Source of the DNA: Solea solea
Lineage: Eukaryota; Chordata; Actinopteri; Pleuronectiformes; Soleidae
Direction of reading: 5' to 3'
DNA length: 64,000 nt
Assembly (NCBI RefSeq): GCF_958295425.1
Contig: NC_081137.1
Coordinates: forward strand, 5,288,238-5,352,237
Positions 47,901 to 61,686 of the stretch are shown here, in pieces. The position numbers and the translations under genes are program-made. The notes beneath the pieces are model-generated. The model did no database searches. It worked only from the letters and a program-made list of their open reading frames with translations, and was not told the DNA's origin. Every line of letters begins with the position of its first letter. The first letter of the stretch is position 1.

Positions 47901-50900
47901 TACCGATGCCAATCATCGGTTGGTCTCACCGGCTCTTTTTATCTTGCCTCCAAAATGAGACGCCGCGAACAGGCCGCGGAAACGAGCCTTGGAGCGGAAG
48001 TTCACCACCAGACGTCCCTGTTCGTTGATACGCATGCTGGTCGGGTACAAAGCTCCTGAGAAAGAAACACACACACAAACACACTGGGTTTAAAAAGGAA
48101 ATCGTAATCTGTGTGAGTCGTGTTGTGTCACATCGTGCTCGCACTTACCCTGGAGTTCGGCCTGCGGGGGGCTGCCGATGCCATCCTTCCAGAGGATGGC
48201 TGTGTCGTACACAAAGGTGAGACGCAGCTCCGACTGGAGGTCAAAGTGCTGCCAGCCACCGTTCCCGACCGGCGAGTGGAAAACGTACGACACGTGCAGG
48301 GGGACACGCAGCGTCACGTACGACTGGACCAGGTTCAGCACCTGTAAGGACATGACCAACAGCAATGAGTGACGGGAGTGCGTTTAAAATATCAAATTTA
48401 ACCTCATAATGTTGACAAAGTAATATTCATCGTCATGTTTACTTGATATCACGGCTGCAAGTTTTTTCTTGTGCATCCATTTATCCCATCGGCTATAATA
48501 AGCAACGAGAAGATGTAAAAGACGAGGTCACTGTTCTGTGCTTGAACTCTTTCACTCCTACTCGGTGTCAAAAGAGTCTCCAGTTTGTACTCAAGGAACA
48601 ACAGTGGGCTGCAATGTGGGCATGCATTATTCTCTTCTATAGACGTAGGCAAATTATTCCTTATTTATATAAGCTCATAAACTTGAGAAATACAGCTAAA
48701 GTGTGCTAAAAGACATTTTATTTGAATGATTCAAGTTTAGATGACCTGTTTCTTCTATTTATTTTTAGTTACCATATACACATGCATTGCGGTGCAGACC
48801 CAAAATGGAGATTAAAGAGGCAGACAAATAAGTGTTTCTTTCCTTCAATAATGCTAATTTAAACTGAGAAATGTGTATTAAACAATTATATTTAATCAAA
48901 AAGAAAAGTTGCTTTGGATGTGGATCTGCAATATTTCAACATCAGTTTTCCAAAAAAAAATTAAAATGGATAATTCATGTCGACAGAAAATAATCTGATG
49001 ATATTTATTTTGTTTAATAAAGCTGCCAAACAAAGCTGGGTTGCAAAAATCCTGAACCTTTAGTTGCATTTACATAAACAAACCACAAGGTGTCTCTGTT
49101 TGCCAACATTATTTCAACATCATTCATGACTTGAAACCACAGTACATGTGTGATAAAGACTGAAACTGAATGTTTTTTGTTTTTTTTTGTGTATGTGTTG
49201 ATTTGCAAAGACAATTATCAGACTCAAGAACTGGGCAGGAGATTAAGTGCCCAGATAAAACAAGAAAAAAGCTATTTTAGATTAAACTATTTTCGGCCCG
49301 AAATAAAAAGGAACACGATTTCTAATCTCTTTATCTTTCGTCCTTCTCCAATTACTCTCCATCATTTGAATACAAATATGGTAACATGCAATCTTATAAA
49401 ACAACACAGCGTAACTGAATGAATCTCTGCATTATGAGTCAGGTATAAGAGACATTCTCCACCAAAGACCTGTGATTTATGTGAGTCAAATTGTGAAATT
49501 AGCAAATCAGGAGGCAAATTAGAAGAATAAATTACCGTAAAATAGGCGACAAATTAACTCTTGAAAAAAAACAAGTCCTGTCCCAAACTTTATTCATTAA
49601 ATAGGACAACTTATAAAGTGGCAGGTGTGGTGTTGTTGTATCTGTCTTCTGCAGATACAGTGTATCCACTGTATGCCTTTGTGTGTTGAACTCCGGGGAG
49701 ATGTGACTGATAGATGACAGATGTACCTAATAAAGTGGCTGGTGAGCGGAGCTGGGATGGTAACCTATGCAAATAAAAATTGATTGTAATTTTAATTCTA
49801 ATCAAGCTCCATCTAATGAAAAGCACATTGTAAAAGCTAAACGAATTGTAAATGAATGATCCAACAGGACCTGTGTTCTGTGACTTTGTGGCGTCCCTTA
49901 ATGAGGTGAACTTGATGTCTTGTGGATGACGGGCACCGTGGGTAACTATGAATGCAAGCACCTCTTGCTGTGACTGAGGACAAGTAAATTAATTTCTTAT
50001 TTGTTCTCTCGAGCGCCGTCTCCCTCTCCTCCTTCCCTCCTTTCGCCCACACTCTCCCTCACACACACACTCCGGAATCTGATCAGCAACAAGAAGCCCA
50101 TAGATCAAAGGCCGAAGCAACACAAAAGAGCAGCAGGGCACGAGCGAGGGAGCAGGGGTCTGTTTCCTGATGCACAACAACAACAAGAAACGGGAGAACA
50201 CTGCAACTCTGCACACTACACAACAACAACAGCAGCAGCACTACAGGAAATGAAGAGCAAAAAAAAACAAAAAACGTTGCAACATCTGCTGCAATGATGC
50301 AACGACGATAGACTGCAACAGCAGCAAAAACAAAAGAAAGAAAAAGCAATTGGAAGTTTGTTAGCAGCACACTGACAGCTGACAACAACAGAAGTTGTTG
50401 GACAAAATTCGCCGGCGATGTCTGACATCTCCGGAGACGCCACTGTCAAAGCAGCCAGCCGGTAAATGAAAAACCCAGCAAAGCTGCCTGATATAATCTA
50501 AGTCATAACTGCACACCCTTGACCTCAGGAGCATGTTGGAGCGCTCCAGAAACAATATTTCAAATAAGTGCTGGTTTTTTTTTTTTTCTTTTTTCTTTAA
50601 CGATTTCACAACTTCTACACTTTACTGCCCCATGTTGAGAGCTGTGGTATGAGGATTAGGGCAGTGAGTGGCAGGCTGGCAGCACAGATTTCTGTGCACC
50701 TATGAGTACATGCACAATATAAACTGTCAATCACATGGTGGGATACACACACACGTCCTTTTAAGGACTTGCAATGACTTCTATTCATTTGGACAGCCCA
50801 ATTAAAGCCTTTTTCCCTCGACTCAAATGTTAGCTCGAAATGTAATCAACCAAAAGTTGGTGACAAAAACAAGTCTTAAGTCCAAGTCTTTGTTCTCATT

Positions 50901-50961
50901 CCATTATAAGACACACATACAACTGACAGCTGAGTAAAGTACTGGAACGTACTGTATGTGT

Positions 50962-51002
<41 letters not shown>

Positions 51003-54000
51003 TAATACACAGAGAAGCGCACATCAATCCAAACACACACCTGTCCATCACTGCCTATGGTGCCTCCGCAGTCCGTGAGCAGCTCGGACATGTGGTAGTA
51101 GCTGGTGAACTCCCACAGGCAGGCCTCCAGGTTGAGGTTCCTGTAGAAGCGCAGCGTGCTGTTCCCCCGCAGAGCGCCGCTGAACTGATACGGCGCTGCG
51201 TCCCCCGCGCTCTCGGCGCTGCGCGTCACCGCGGTGATGAAGCCGTGGCCCGTGGTGACCTCGTCGTAGTCCAGCAAGTTGGAGCACCGGTGGTTTCCGA
51301 CCCGCGTTCCATCAGGGCTGAGAGTCAGGTCGAAGTTGGTGAGGGGGCGCGTGGAGATGACCGGGAGCATGCCTGCAAGACAAAAAAAAGGCTTGATGTG
51401 ATGCGATGTGATTTTGATAAACAAAAACGATCATTTTGAGAACTTGGAGGAAAGAAATAGTTGAGCGATGAGGGAAGAGGGATGCAAAGTGAAGCAGGGG
51501 AGCTAGAGGGGGAAAAAAAGAGAGGGGGAGGGAAACCTGGAGGAGACAAGGCAGAAGGAAACTGATTAAAAATCATGAAGGGAATATTAAGTACAGTGAG
51601 TGCGCTGGAGGGTTCTTACAGTGAGGTTTCGATACAAAACATTGAGATCAATATTCTGGCTGCTTTGCTCCTGAGGTTTCCAAAAACGTGAACATTGCAT
51701 GCACACTGCATTACACTTCATCTGAGCTACAAGTCCTGCCCCCCAGCTCTGACCTACCGTCGATGTGAGGCATGGTCACGGTCACTTTGATGAGGTTGGG
51801 GTGTTTGGGGTCGTCGGTGCCGGTGTAGCGTAGCTTGGCGGAGAAGGGCTCGGCGCCAACTGTCCCCATCTTGCGCGGTTGGCACATGCCTGCGTGTGAC
51901 AGAAGAGATGAGAGAATCCAAGGCTGGATGTTTAAGATAAGCACACACTGAAGTATATCACGCGTATATTAAAACGTGTCTCCTAACCTGCCTGATCTAT
52001 TAGTGAGTCAGGCTGTGATTTCCATATTTTACTCCATAATTAAGGAACATGGCAACTGAAATGTCTGAGAGAAGAGAGAGAGCGTTCTGACCCTTCTGTA
52101 AAGAACACGTTCAAGAATGGTTTATTTTGGGCTACTGTAAGTAATGAAAAGAGTTCCTCTGCTTATTCTACTGCACAGTGCACTGTGTTTATCTTTCAGA
52201 AGACAGTTTAGGCCAATGAAAGTGGCGTTTCAGAGTAAAATGTTTTACTTTTTATTACCACTATATTTAGTCGACTCTATTAATTACTATTTTGCAGAAA
52301 AAACTTTTTAAATCCGCAGCATATGATGATGTTTCGCCAGGATTCAATTCAATAATGCTGCATAAAATGATTAAACTACTGCCTACCATTCAATATAATA
52401 TAATAATTAATCATGACAGTTTTATACCTATAAATAAAGTGTTGTAAAGGTACATCATTTTATTGCTGTGTACTTCAAGTGGCAATATATATATGTATAT
52501 ATATAAATAACATTGTGAATTCAGGCATTTTTGTTAATAATAGATAAAATATTGAAGCGTGTTTATAATATATTGAAGTGTTTTTGTGGAAGACCTGTAT
52601 ACATCTCCGTCTTTATTCATCATTTATTCAAGAAATAAGTAAAATTTTTATTTTTATTACTCCACGGCCTCTGTAAAGCTGAACCACCTCCTTAAAAAAA
52701 AGGATGATGATTGTACACTTCGTGGTATATCTACTTACACCTCCAATTTCTGCCAAATCAAGGTTTAAGTAGATATATCAGTAGTTTAAATGGAGCTTTT
52801 CAATCTGAAGACGAGCATTCGCTGTGTCCTTCCTCACCTTCCTCCTGGTTGATAGTGACAATGGGGCTGCTGAGCTCTAAACCTTCATCCCCATTAGAAT
52901 TCACAGCTCTGGCTGCGCACTGCACCCTGGAGCCTGCCTGGAAGTAGACCGAGTCCAGCGTGATCATCTTGGAGGAGGTGAAGAAGGTGTCAAAGTCCAC
53001 CTCCCTCATGGGACTGGTGACGCCGTCGGGGCCAGCTGGAGCACTGATGAGCCAGCGGTAGCGGGTCAGCGTGTTGTTGATTTGTTCGCTGACACAGATC
53101 GAGCCCGTCTTGTCGTAGTCTGGGTATTTGGTGTTGCAAGCCTGGAGGGAGGACAAGGAAGAATGGAGTGGGCGAGTGGGCGAGTGGGCGAGAGGGCACG
53201 GGCGGCATGGAGATGGGGGAGATACAGCAGACGCCGGAGGACAAGAGGAAAGAGAGGAAGCGAATACAAATGAGCGACTTCTGCCGAGAAAATGTAAATG
53301 TTTTGAAGCTTTATGTCGTTTTATATGAGTTTATTTTAAAATATACACATAATTGGAAATATAAAAACATGGGACGGAGCCAAAAGCTTTCTGACGTCCC
53401 ACACGGCATATCACCTAAGAAGCAAATAACCAGGCAAATCCATTTAGGAGCCAGTAGTCCAGCGTGGAGGGGATCTCCTGTGTATAAGAGCACTGAGTCA
53501 CTAAACTGTGTCATGTGCCTTTAAAGGACGGATCCTGGAAGGACATTTTAACTTTGGCTCAAGAAAAGTATGGATCCTCAGGGTTTAACAATGCGCCCTC
53601 CAATATCAGAGGAGAAGAGTCGGAAATAGATCTCATTACCATGGTGCAATCACGGAAAAACCCCAACATGCTCCAAATCTACAGTCTACACAGGTATTCG
53701 GAATGAAGTCAAAACTGTAGTGTGTAACTTTTAAATGACCTGGCGAGTGATTTCTTATATATATCGAGAGAGAATAACGATCTCCTTTCAGGTCGGATTT
53801 AGTTCAAGATGTTTTCCAAAGCCATTTGTGTGTCGCCCGAATATAGAGTTTGTCACTTTGACTCACTGTCACACAGATGACGGGGTAGCCAGCTGGTGGG
53901 TGGAGGCTGCCTGGCGTTCTGGCGACGACATCATAATGGAGGAGAGACACCACATGAGGCAACGAGGGGAAGGTGACATCCGCCATGCTGTTGGTCTCCT

Positions 54001-57000
54001 CGATGTAAACTATCACTTTCGTCACCTGTTCCGGGGAAAAAAAGCAGAGGCTAATGTGAACGACTCTCTTCTTCTGCTTCCTATTCTTCTTTGTTTTTGT
54101 TTTTCTTTTCTTAGACGATCTATTATTTATTGCGGGATGTCTCCATCGCCCCTGCGGCAACGCCAGCAAAGTGCTGCTGTTGTCTGGACAGGAATAACCT
54201 TGTCGAAGAGATCCCTGCTTTCAGCGGGACTGACCCCGAAAAACCCCAACAAAAAACGTTTGTTTCAGTCTCGTCATTTATTTATCAAAACGACAACAAA
54301 GAAAAAAAGCACTTCTGTTTGGATTTTGTACCTGAGTTTCCGCCACCATGTTTTCATCCGGCTTCAGGTGAAGAGTGAAGGCCTCCCTCATTTCTCTGAC
54401 GCCGTCAAACAGCACCTCCACCTCCACCACGTGCTCCTTGTCGCCCTCTCTGAACTCGATGTCTGTGCGCGCACACAAAACACGACACAAGAGGAAATGA
54501 GACATTTAACCTCAAATGATTCAGAGCAGCTCGGGATTTGCACTATTTGACAGGTGTGATTTGAATTGGATCACATAAATATTTCAATCCTTGATTAAAC
54601 TGAGAAAGGTTCAGTGAGGAAAGACTTCCCTTCTGCTGACAGGGCATGAAAAATGCTGGAATTAAATTAAAAAAAAAAAAGACGAGATGACCCTCCACTG
54701 GACTGTTGAAGGAATAACGGTCCCCCCCATTTAGGATGAAATTAGAAATCAACGACCCTTGGCCAAATAAATCGCTATGCCCACTTTCATTGAAATGAAT
54801 ATTCCTATACAAAGCCTTGTTTCACACTCCACCAAACGCCTCGTCTGGTTATGCTACGATCCATAATGGGAAAGGATCGGGATAACTGCGAGTTGGTAAG
54901 AAGAAAAAAAAAGAAGCTAAACAAAGACATCAAATGAGATTTTGGAGATCAAAGGTCAAGGTTGTATAGCAGACTTCCATTCATATGGAGTTTGAATGGG
55001 GGCGGAGTCTCCCCCTGGTGGCTAACTGCTGTTCCTGCCCTACTTACAAGGCTTCGCTTTGAGCAGAGAGACTCCGTCCTTTTTAATTCCCCAGCTCTTC
55101 AACTTAAAAGCAAATGAATATACCATGCCTTTAACCATGTCCCAGTGTTCTTTTTAAATTTTTATTCTTACCTTGAGACACAGGGTAGTAGTCCTCTCCT
55201 GAGACGGCTGACCCGTCCTTGGTGTGAACGCGAACCAGCGACACTTTCGATGTGTCGCCCACTCGCACCACGGGAACCCTCACAGTCGCCACGGCGCCGA
55301 CCTCTTTCGGTTCGCTGATGCTGAACTTGTTCTCCGAAAAACGAATGATGGGCTCTGGAAAAGACGGGCGTGTGGTTGCAATTAAATGCCGACAATGACG
55401 TGGAAAACAGTAACGACTTACTGCAATCATAAGTCATTTCTGCAATCATAAGTCATTTCTGCTTTCCCACTTCACTTACTGTCAGCCGTGTCCTTGATTT
55501 TCACCAGGGTCTCGTTCAGAGCTCCTACTGATGCTCCAAACTGTGAGTCGCTCTTCGGGCTGCTCAAGACCAACCGCAGCTCCTCTCCTTCTTCGTACAG
55601 CGTGTCATCGACGAGCGACAGGTTGCAGGGCTTCTCCACTTCACCTGGAGTGAACATGGTCAGGGTCGAATTACAGAACGACAAAAACTTTCCTTTTTAT
55701 CGCTTTAATAGCTATTTCCCTATTTGCTCAGCTGTTAGAATAAATCTAATAAAATGCCAGCTCAGTCGGTAAGGTGTGAGAAAAAACTGTTTCGTTAATT
55801 AAAAGGGTGTCGACTCTCAAGACGAGACACTTTCCAAAAAAAAAAAAGAAAAAGAAAGAGAAGAAGACAGAGATGAAATGTGTGATGTGCATGGGTGATA
55901 ACTGACGTACCTGGTAAGAAAGTGATGATGGATGCGTCTGTGTTGGGCCGTTCGTCAAAGTCGGTGGCGACCTGCGCCGAGCCCTGGCGGGTGAAGCAGC
56001 GCACGGTGGATTTGTGCCTGATGTCACCGCTGCGGTAAACCGTTGCGCCGATCTGTCCGTCGCTCTCCTCTCCAGAGAAAACCGACGAGCGGAACTGGAC
56101 CTTCGGCACTGTCAGTCAACGGGACAGTTCAATCGTCACATGGTAAAGAAAGTGCTTTTTTTTCCCCCACATAAGGTAATAAAACTGAATCAAACAAGCA
56201 CAAGAATCTACAGTGAGGGCTGTGTGAGGATCACATAGTGGGAGACTCTTGTTAACATTGCTCAGCACTTTAGTCTTTTCATTTTAAAATGCTAATATTT
56301 GGCAGTAAGCATTTAACAGACCGTACAGCCACTGCTCACTGACACCATAAATCACCAGAGCAAATTCAAATTCAAGGGGGTTCAAAGAGGTTCAGCACAT
56401 TCTGTGTGAAATTCACTGGAGTGGTGTAAAAAAGAAATGCAAGGAACATTCCATTTGAACGTTTCTCTCTTTACTCATCATTATTTTTATATAAATGGTA
56501 TTTTATAAATAGCTTAGTTATAGAACTTTACACAATTTTGTTCTCAAGGTCACAAACGTAACCAATAAACTATTGTTTTTTTTTAAAATGACAACATAGG
56601 TTACTTTTATACGTGTGTGAAAAGCAGCATTAACAGGAGAACATGAGGATTCACACCTCGTCACACACCCTCGAGGATCTCCAACTGAGTGATTTGCTTA
56701 AATGTAGAGGTGTCTGTCTTCCTCTTCCTCTGTCTCTTTCACACACACACACACACACATTGACCTGTCTGTCAAGACTGGCCGTCATCGGCACCGCGAG
56801 AATTCCCGCTGAGTCTGTGGGCCAGTGGGCCGTCAACACACTCATACATTTTTTACCATGCGCAGCAGGCAGGCAGACCTCAGCACAACACCTGCTTCTC
56901 TCTATAAGAGCTCTGTACCAAACCCGAGCACAGATAACAACGCATCGTGTGTGCGGTTTGTTAACAGGTATCCCAAATTCTCTGTGCTCAAAACCCCCCA

Positions 57001-58994
57001 ACTTAACCCCGGGTTTTAATACGTTGAATCAGCATTCAGTCCTGGGTCGGATGATCCTGCAAGCGACTCCGATTGGGCTCAATGGGACCGAAGTGAACAT
57101 GTTTATTTCCTCTTCGTTAGCTGTAATGCCTGCGTCATTTCCAGTGCAAGACTACGACGTACATTCATTTACTGGCCGTAAGCATAGTCATTAGTTGTGA
57201 CTGTTTGGGACAGCACTATTGTACTATTTTCAGTCAAATCAATTGAAACATTGACTGAGAGAGGGACCAAAGTACAACATATAAAGTATAGTAACCACTA
57301 TAACATTCACTCCATGGTGTTATTAGCTTTTTTGGCCCTTCTATTCTTCCTCATTTTGTTTCTGGCGCCTTAATGAGGTCACGATTCAATGGAAGAGTAT
57401 TAACGCCACAAAAAATGTAAGTACATTTTTTTTTTTCTGAGATTAAAGTCAGAATTGTGTGAAAAATTCATGCTGTTTTTGTCATTTCTTTCAATTCTTT
57501 TAACATGTGGCGTTAATACTCTTCCGTACAGGTCATACATGATTGACACAAGAATGAAAAATAATAATAAAAAAAAAAACGGGAGCTCAATGGGACCGAT
57601 AGTGAACATGTTTATTTCCTCTTCGTTAGCTGTAATGCCTGCGTCATTTGCAGTGCAAGACTACGACGTACATTCATTTACTGGCCGTAAGCATAGTCAT
57701 TAGTCGTGACTGTTTGGGACAGCACTATTGTACTATTTTCAGTCAAATCAATTGAAACATTGACTGATAGAGGGACCAAAGTACAACATATAAAGTATAG
57801 TAACCACCATAACATTCACTCCATGGTGTTATTAGCTTTTTTGGCCCTTCTATTCTTCCTCATTTAGTTTCTGGCGCCTTAATGAGGTCACGATGCTATG
57901 GAAGAGTATTAACGCCACATGTTAAAAAAAAAAAAAAAAAAATTGAAGTAAAAAAAAATTATTCTGAGATTAAAGTCAGAATTCTGTGAAAAATCCATGC
58001 TGTTTTTGTCATTTCTTAAATTTTTTTTAACATGTGGCGTTAATACTCTGCCGTACAAGTCCTACATGATTGACACAAGAATGAAAAATAATAATAATAC
58101 TAAAAAAAAAAACAGGGGGCAGAACGACGACTGCAAATGGGAGTGGTGTTATTCACATTGTTTTTAAGCAGGTTCACATGGGTTCACAAATCTTGGGGGT
58201 ACCTGCTACTTTTAGTTTGAAAGACCTCGAGGGGAAAAAATGGCGTCACCAAAGGCGGTTGCAGCAGGTGCAGCCGCACCGGGGGCCCGTGCTGATGAGG
58301 CGGGCCTGGGATCTATAATTTATGCTGTGTTCCACCGCTCTATAATAATGCATGGATGAAGGGAGTGAGAGATTGAGGACACGTGTCAATGAAAACTGAA
58401 TTCCGCGAGTCGCCTCAGTGGTGAATGAAAAGTGGAAACTCCACTCCACTCCAAGTCACTCGCCAGTGGTGAGCACACTGTGTGAATCTAAAATGCCCTC
58501 GAGAAACCCACTCCACTCCACTGTCAATAAAACAAGGGAAAATCACTTACAGTCAGACACGGAGTCGTTGATGAAGACTGTGGCTTTCCCAGGTTCTCCC
58601 AGAATGCCGTGCACGGGCATACGCAGGACCAGCTCGAAGCTCTCCGTCCCCTCCAGCTCTGGCTGCCCGAGGTCGTCCAAGATGGACACCCTGAGCGTCT
58701 GCACGCTGACACCGGGGGCAAAGTCCAGGTTACGACTGATGCCCACGTAGTCAACGCCAGCTGGAAGAAAGACACAAAGCGTAAGATGAGAGGACAGACT
58801 TCCAGGTAAATTCAACGACACATGCGTGGCTCCCTGAGCCTTACCCTCGGCAGAGACCGGCTCTGCTTTCCGAGAGCGGACAGTGACTGTCCCAGTCTTG
58901 GACACATCAGTCCCCGTCCTCCAGACTTTCACTTCCACGTATCCATCACTCTCGTCCACATGATACTCCGATTCTCCAAAGTAGAACACTGGAG
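44414..58994 (-). CDS. fras1: Fras1, extracellular matrix protein of the Fraser complex: C-terminal ~1178 residues (18 exons; 5' part outside the window)
   Basis: Exons, 5' to 3': 58994-58845, 58760-58551, 56108-55911, 55644-55480, 55354-55172, 54462-54332, 54025-53867, 53141-52838, 51889-51758, 51372-51041, 48341-48149, 48055-47930, 47202-47075, 46995-46861, 46757-46631, 45936-45749, 45610-45464, 44941-44414. All junctions are GT-AG and phases close. Identity rests on FRAS1-specific stretches such as [83 protein letters not shown] and the end NSSEV. Fras1 is a large type I membrane protein (about 4000 residues in mammals) that is shed and assembles with Frem proteins in the sublamina densa of basement membranes; its loss causes Fraser syndrome in humans and fin blistering in zebrafish. 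The N-terminal VWC, furin-like and CSPG repeats would lie beyond 64000. Confidence 0.96.
45464..48341 (-). CDS. fras1: fras1 exons for the membrane-proximal ectodomain
   Basis: Exons 48341-48149, 48055-47930, 47202-47075, 46995-46861, 46757-46631, 45936-45749 and 45610-45464 encode the region after the last Calx-beta domain ([72 protein letters not shown]). The [17 protein letters not shown] stretch at the 47930/47202 junction is the least conserved part compared with the mammalian sequence as I recall it. Confidence 0.94.
50961..51005. repeat. (TAA)n microsatellite
   Basis: About 14 TAA units, ending some 35 bp from the donor side of the fras1 exon at 51041. Confidence 0.95.
51041..53141 (-). 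CDS. fras1: fras1 exons for Calx-beta domains 4-5
   Basis: Exons 53141-52838 (304 nt), 51889-51758 and 51372-51041 (332 nt) encode [34 protein letters not shown], then [13 protein letters not shown] and [14 protein letters not shown] sequence ([20 protein letters not shown]). Several cysteines match the mammalian protein as I recall it. A (TAA)n microsatellite lies about 40 bp downstream of the 51041 donor. Confidence 0.94.
53867..58994 (-). CDS. fras1: fras1 exons for Calx-beta domains 1-3 and start of 4
   Basis: Seven exons (58994-58845 to 54025-53867) encode repeated Calx-beta units beginning [22 protein letters not shown] and [11 protein letters not shown]. The exons within this block mostly share phase-1 boundaries (two exons per domain), consistent with domain duplication. 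A calcium-binding-type acidic pattern is visible ([20 protein letters not shown]). The intron between 56108 and 58551 is enlarged by the tandem duplication described at 57.07-58.10 kb. Confidence 0.94.
57078..58100. repeat. tandem duplication of a ~515-bp unit in a fras1 intron, with an internal inverted repeat
   Basis: Unit 1 starts near 57078 (gctcaatgggaccgaagtga) and unit 2 near 57588 (gctcaatgggaccgatagtg). They are almost identical for about 330 bp, then less so through the A-rich part. Inside each unit, gaagagtattaacgccac pairs with gtggcgttaatactctt about 120 bp away, forming a hairpin with an AT-rich loop. There is no coding sequence. Confidence 0.85.
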
Positions 58995-61184
58995 CTGTGG
59001 AGCAAAGTTACCAAAAGGAAACTATCTTTTAAAAGTAGATAGAATATCATCCCCTTGTTATTTGTCGCTGTATTTTTACTGACATCCAATAGTTCAAAAC
59101 AGTATTACATAATAAAGAAACACTGATTTTTCAACATTTCCTTAAATTTATGGAGCAAATGATTAACGGATTAACAGAGAAAGATAATCAACAGATTAAT
59201 TAATGAAAATAATCATTATTTGCAGCTGATTTCTACAATCACTCTGAATCCAGTGTAGGCTGAAGCTGAAACTTTCTATTTTACTTTTTGCTCAGCAGTA
59301 ATGTCACTTGTCTTGTCTTATTACTCATGCACCTGCTGTAACCTCAGACCTGTCAGCAATCTGACATGATTCATTTGTAAAAAAACAAAGCTGCCCATTA
59401 GACTGAGGTTAAACAGCGGGGAGGTTTGACCTCTCGTCCTCTCCTCCGACCTCATCCTGATCATTCCTCTGACGGAAAAGTACTTGAATGAGGATAGCAA
59501 TGAAAAGCAAGGCCCCTGTGTGTGTGAGACAGTGAGTCGGAGTGAAAAAAAAAGAAAAGAAAGGCCCCCCTAGACTGCTCAAAGGCTTGTTTGAACCGAC
59601 ATTGTTTCCTGAAGCAGAATGCAGAAAAGTGTACTTGACAGCTTCATCTCTCGCTGACTGGAATAAAAGTTCCTGTTTCTGTTTTTAAATACCACCATCT
59701 CTCTCTCTCTCTCTCTTCTCATATATTCTGACACATCATCCAAAAATAGCGCGCGTATTATAATCCTTTGTGTCGCGATCAAACACCAAAAGCAGACAGC
59801 GGTCCAGATTGAGCCGGAGTATTTTCTAATATATATGAACTTTCATAGTTTATTTAACTGGGCCAGATAACGGAATCTAATCCTTGTGTACATAATGAAG
59901 AGAGTGAGGGAGGGGGGGGGGGGGATTGCTGCAGTGACATGGGGGACTCTCTCAGCCTGAGCATCTTCTATCAAGTGGAGCCTTTTCATGTGGAGACACA
60001 AAGCACCTGTGTTTCTCTTCTCGTATCGTTTTTCTTCTGGAATTTCTCTTTGTCTTCGCACGGCAGCGGCAGAACGTGGGTTAAACACACCCGACTGAAC
60101 ACAAGGGTGCGTGTGTTGATTATTACTGTATCGTGTTCCGGCATGCCTCAGCTGTAATGCTGTAAACACGTCACATATCTGTAAACATAACCAATGCGAC
60201 GCACATTCCTTTTTAACGCACATGTGCTACGACAAGCTCTTAACACCGCGGGAGGGAGTCGAGTGACAACCGACGAGTGAGAACCGCATCCTCTCTTCCC
60301 TCTGGGGCCACACTTTTGGGTTAGCACTCTTGAAGTGTGTGTGAGGGCTGCTGTGGGGGGGGCGGGGCCGGGGTGTAAAGACAAATTGTGATAATTACGG
60401 CGTGCGGATGTCTGTAACCGTTTGTGTGTCGCTGCACCTTTAAACACCGTTTACAGAGCATTCTCAGCTGCGCTCTGAAGAAGGGCCCCTGCTTTCTGAA
60501 GGAGACCATAAACTCACGCCCGTGGGCATTTCACTTACAGGTGCTTTATCTCACAGTCATCGGTGCATGGGGTTAAAATTCAAACTCATTTTGAGTCACA
60601 AAATGATTGATTGTTTTTTTCCCGTTCTATAATAAATTTATCGGGAAGTATCTTATAGACCCAGTTTCCCCGTAGACCTTGCTGCCTCACATATATTATA
60701 TTGTTAGTAATCTATCTTTGTTAACGCCGCCTATGTTGTTCTGCCTTATCTGTTGTTATTGTTATTTTTATTCTTTTTCCTCGTTCCCTCCGTGTAATTG
60801 TGTATTGTGTTTCATTCCAGCATCCTGCCTGGGGACAACGGTGGCTATACACGAAATTAGAAATAAATAAATAAATAAATAAATGAAGATTACAGGAGGC
60901 TTTGGCCAGTCAAGGGAAACACGGAGAGTCTCAAACAGATTCAGACAGTCAATATGCAAAGATGGTGAATTCACATGCGATCATCTGCATCTGAGGCTTT
61001 AAGAAAACGTCAATTTGAATGTAATCTGAACTATTTTAGGCCTTTAAAAACTGAAACTGATGAAATAAAACATAAATCCAACACACAATTAAATGCATTA
61101 ATCATGACTGAAGGGGAAACATGTATAATGGCATAATAAAACCACATAGTTAAAGACTGGGGACTGTGATCCTATGCAATGGTG

Positions 61185-61350
61185 GTGGTGGCTGTTGCTC
61201 ACTAATGGGAAGGTCACTGGATCAATTCCTGGCTTCTACAGCCCACACGTCAAAGTATCCTTGCGGAGACACGCTGAACCACACATCGCCCTCAATGATG
61301 TGACATCGATGTGAGAGAGCGTAAAGTAAAGTGCTCCGAGTGACTGTTAA
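61185..61350 (+). mobile_element. tRNA-derived SINE, aged copy
   Basis: It contains ggttgctcactaatggg-like A-box and ggatcaattcctggc B-box sequence, then a cttgcggagacacgctgaacc body and gtaaagtgctccgagtgac, the degraded form of a SINE common in fish. It lies in the fras1 intron. Confidence 0.6.
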
Positions 61351-61643
61351 GGCGAGGGAGGTGTGTATAAAAAAAAAATGGGCCCGTTCCATTTAGACTG
61401 ACAACCAGTGACACAAAATCCTTGTATTTCTGCCGCAATCCACTCTCGGAAGGTGGAAAATAAATAAATAACCCCGCGTTTTATTCACAGCAAGGGCAAT
61501 AACGGGAGTACTTCTGCTGCTCTGGGACCGCGATCAACATCAAGTCCGCCCTAACATTGATACGAAGGACTTGTGCCGCCACAGAACTACTCGGAGCTAA
61601 TCTACAATTCCACAAACTCAGCTGTGCCCATATGTACCCGACC

Positions 61644-61686
61644 GAGAGAGAGAGGGAGAGAGGGAGAGAGAGAGAGAGAGTGAGAG
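61644..61686. repeat. (GA)n-rich microsatellite
   Basis: An imperfect run of GA/GAGG units. A second GA-rich stretch lies at 61884-61908 and a (CT)n run at 59697-59715. Confidence 0.85.

Noticed and set aside
53735..54550. A 271-codon plus-strand open frame
   Set aside because: It overlaps, in antisense, the fras1 exons at 53867-54025 and 54332-54462 and the intron between. Its composition is that of an antisense reading with no recognisable domain.
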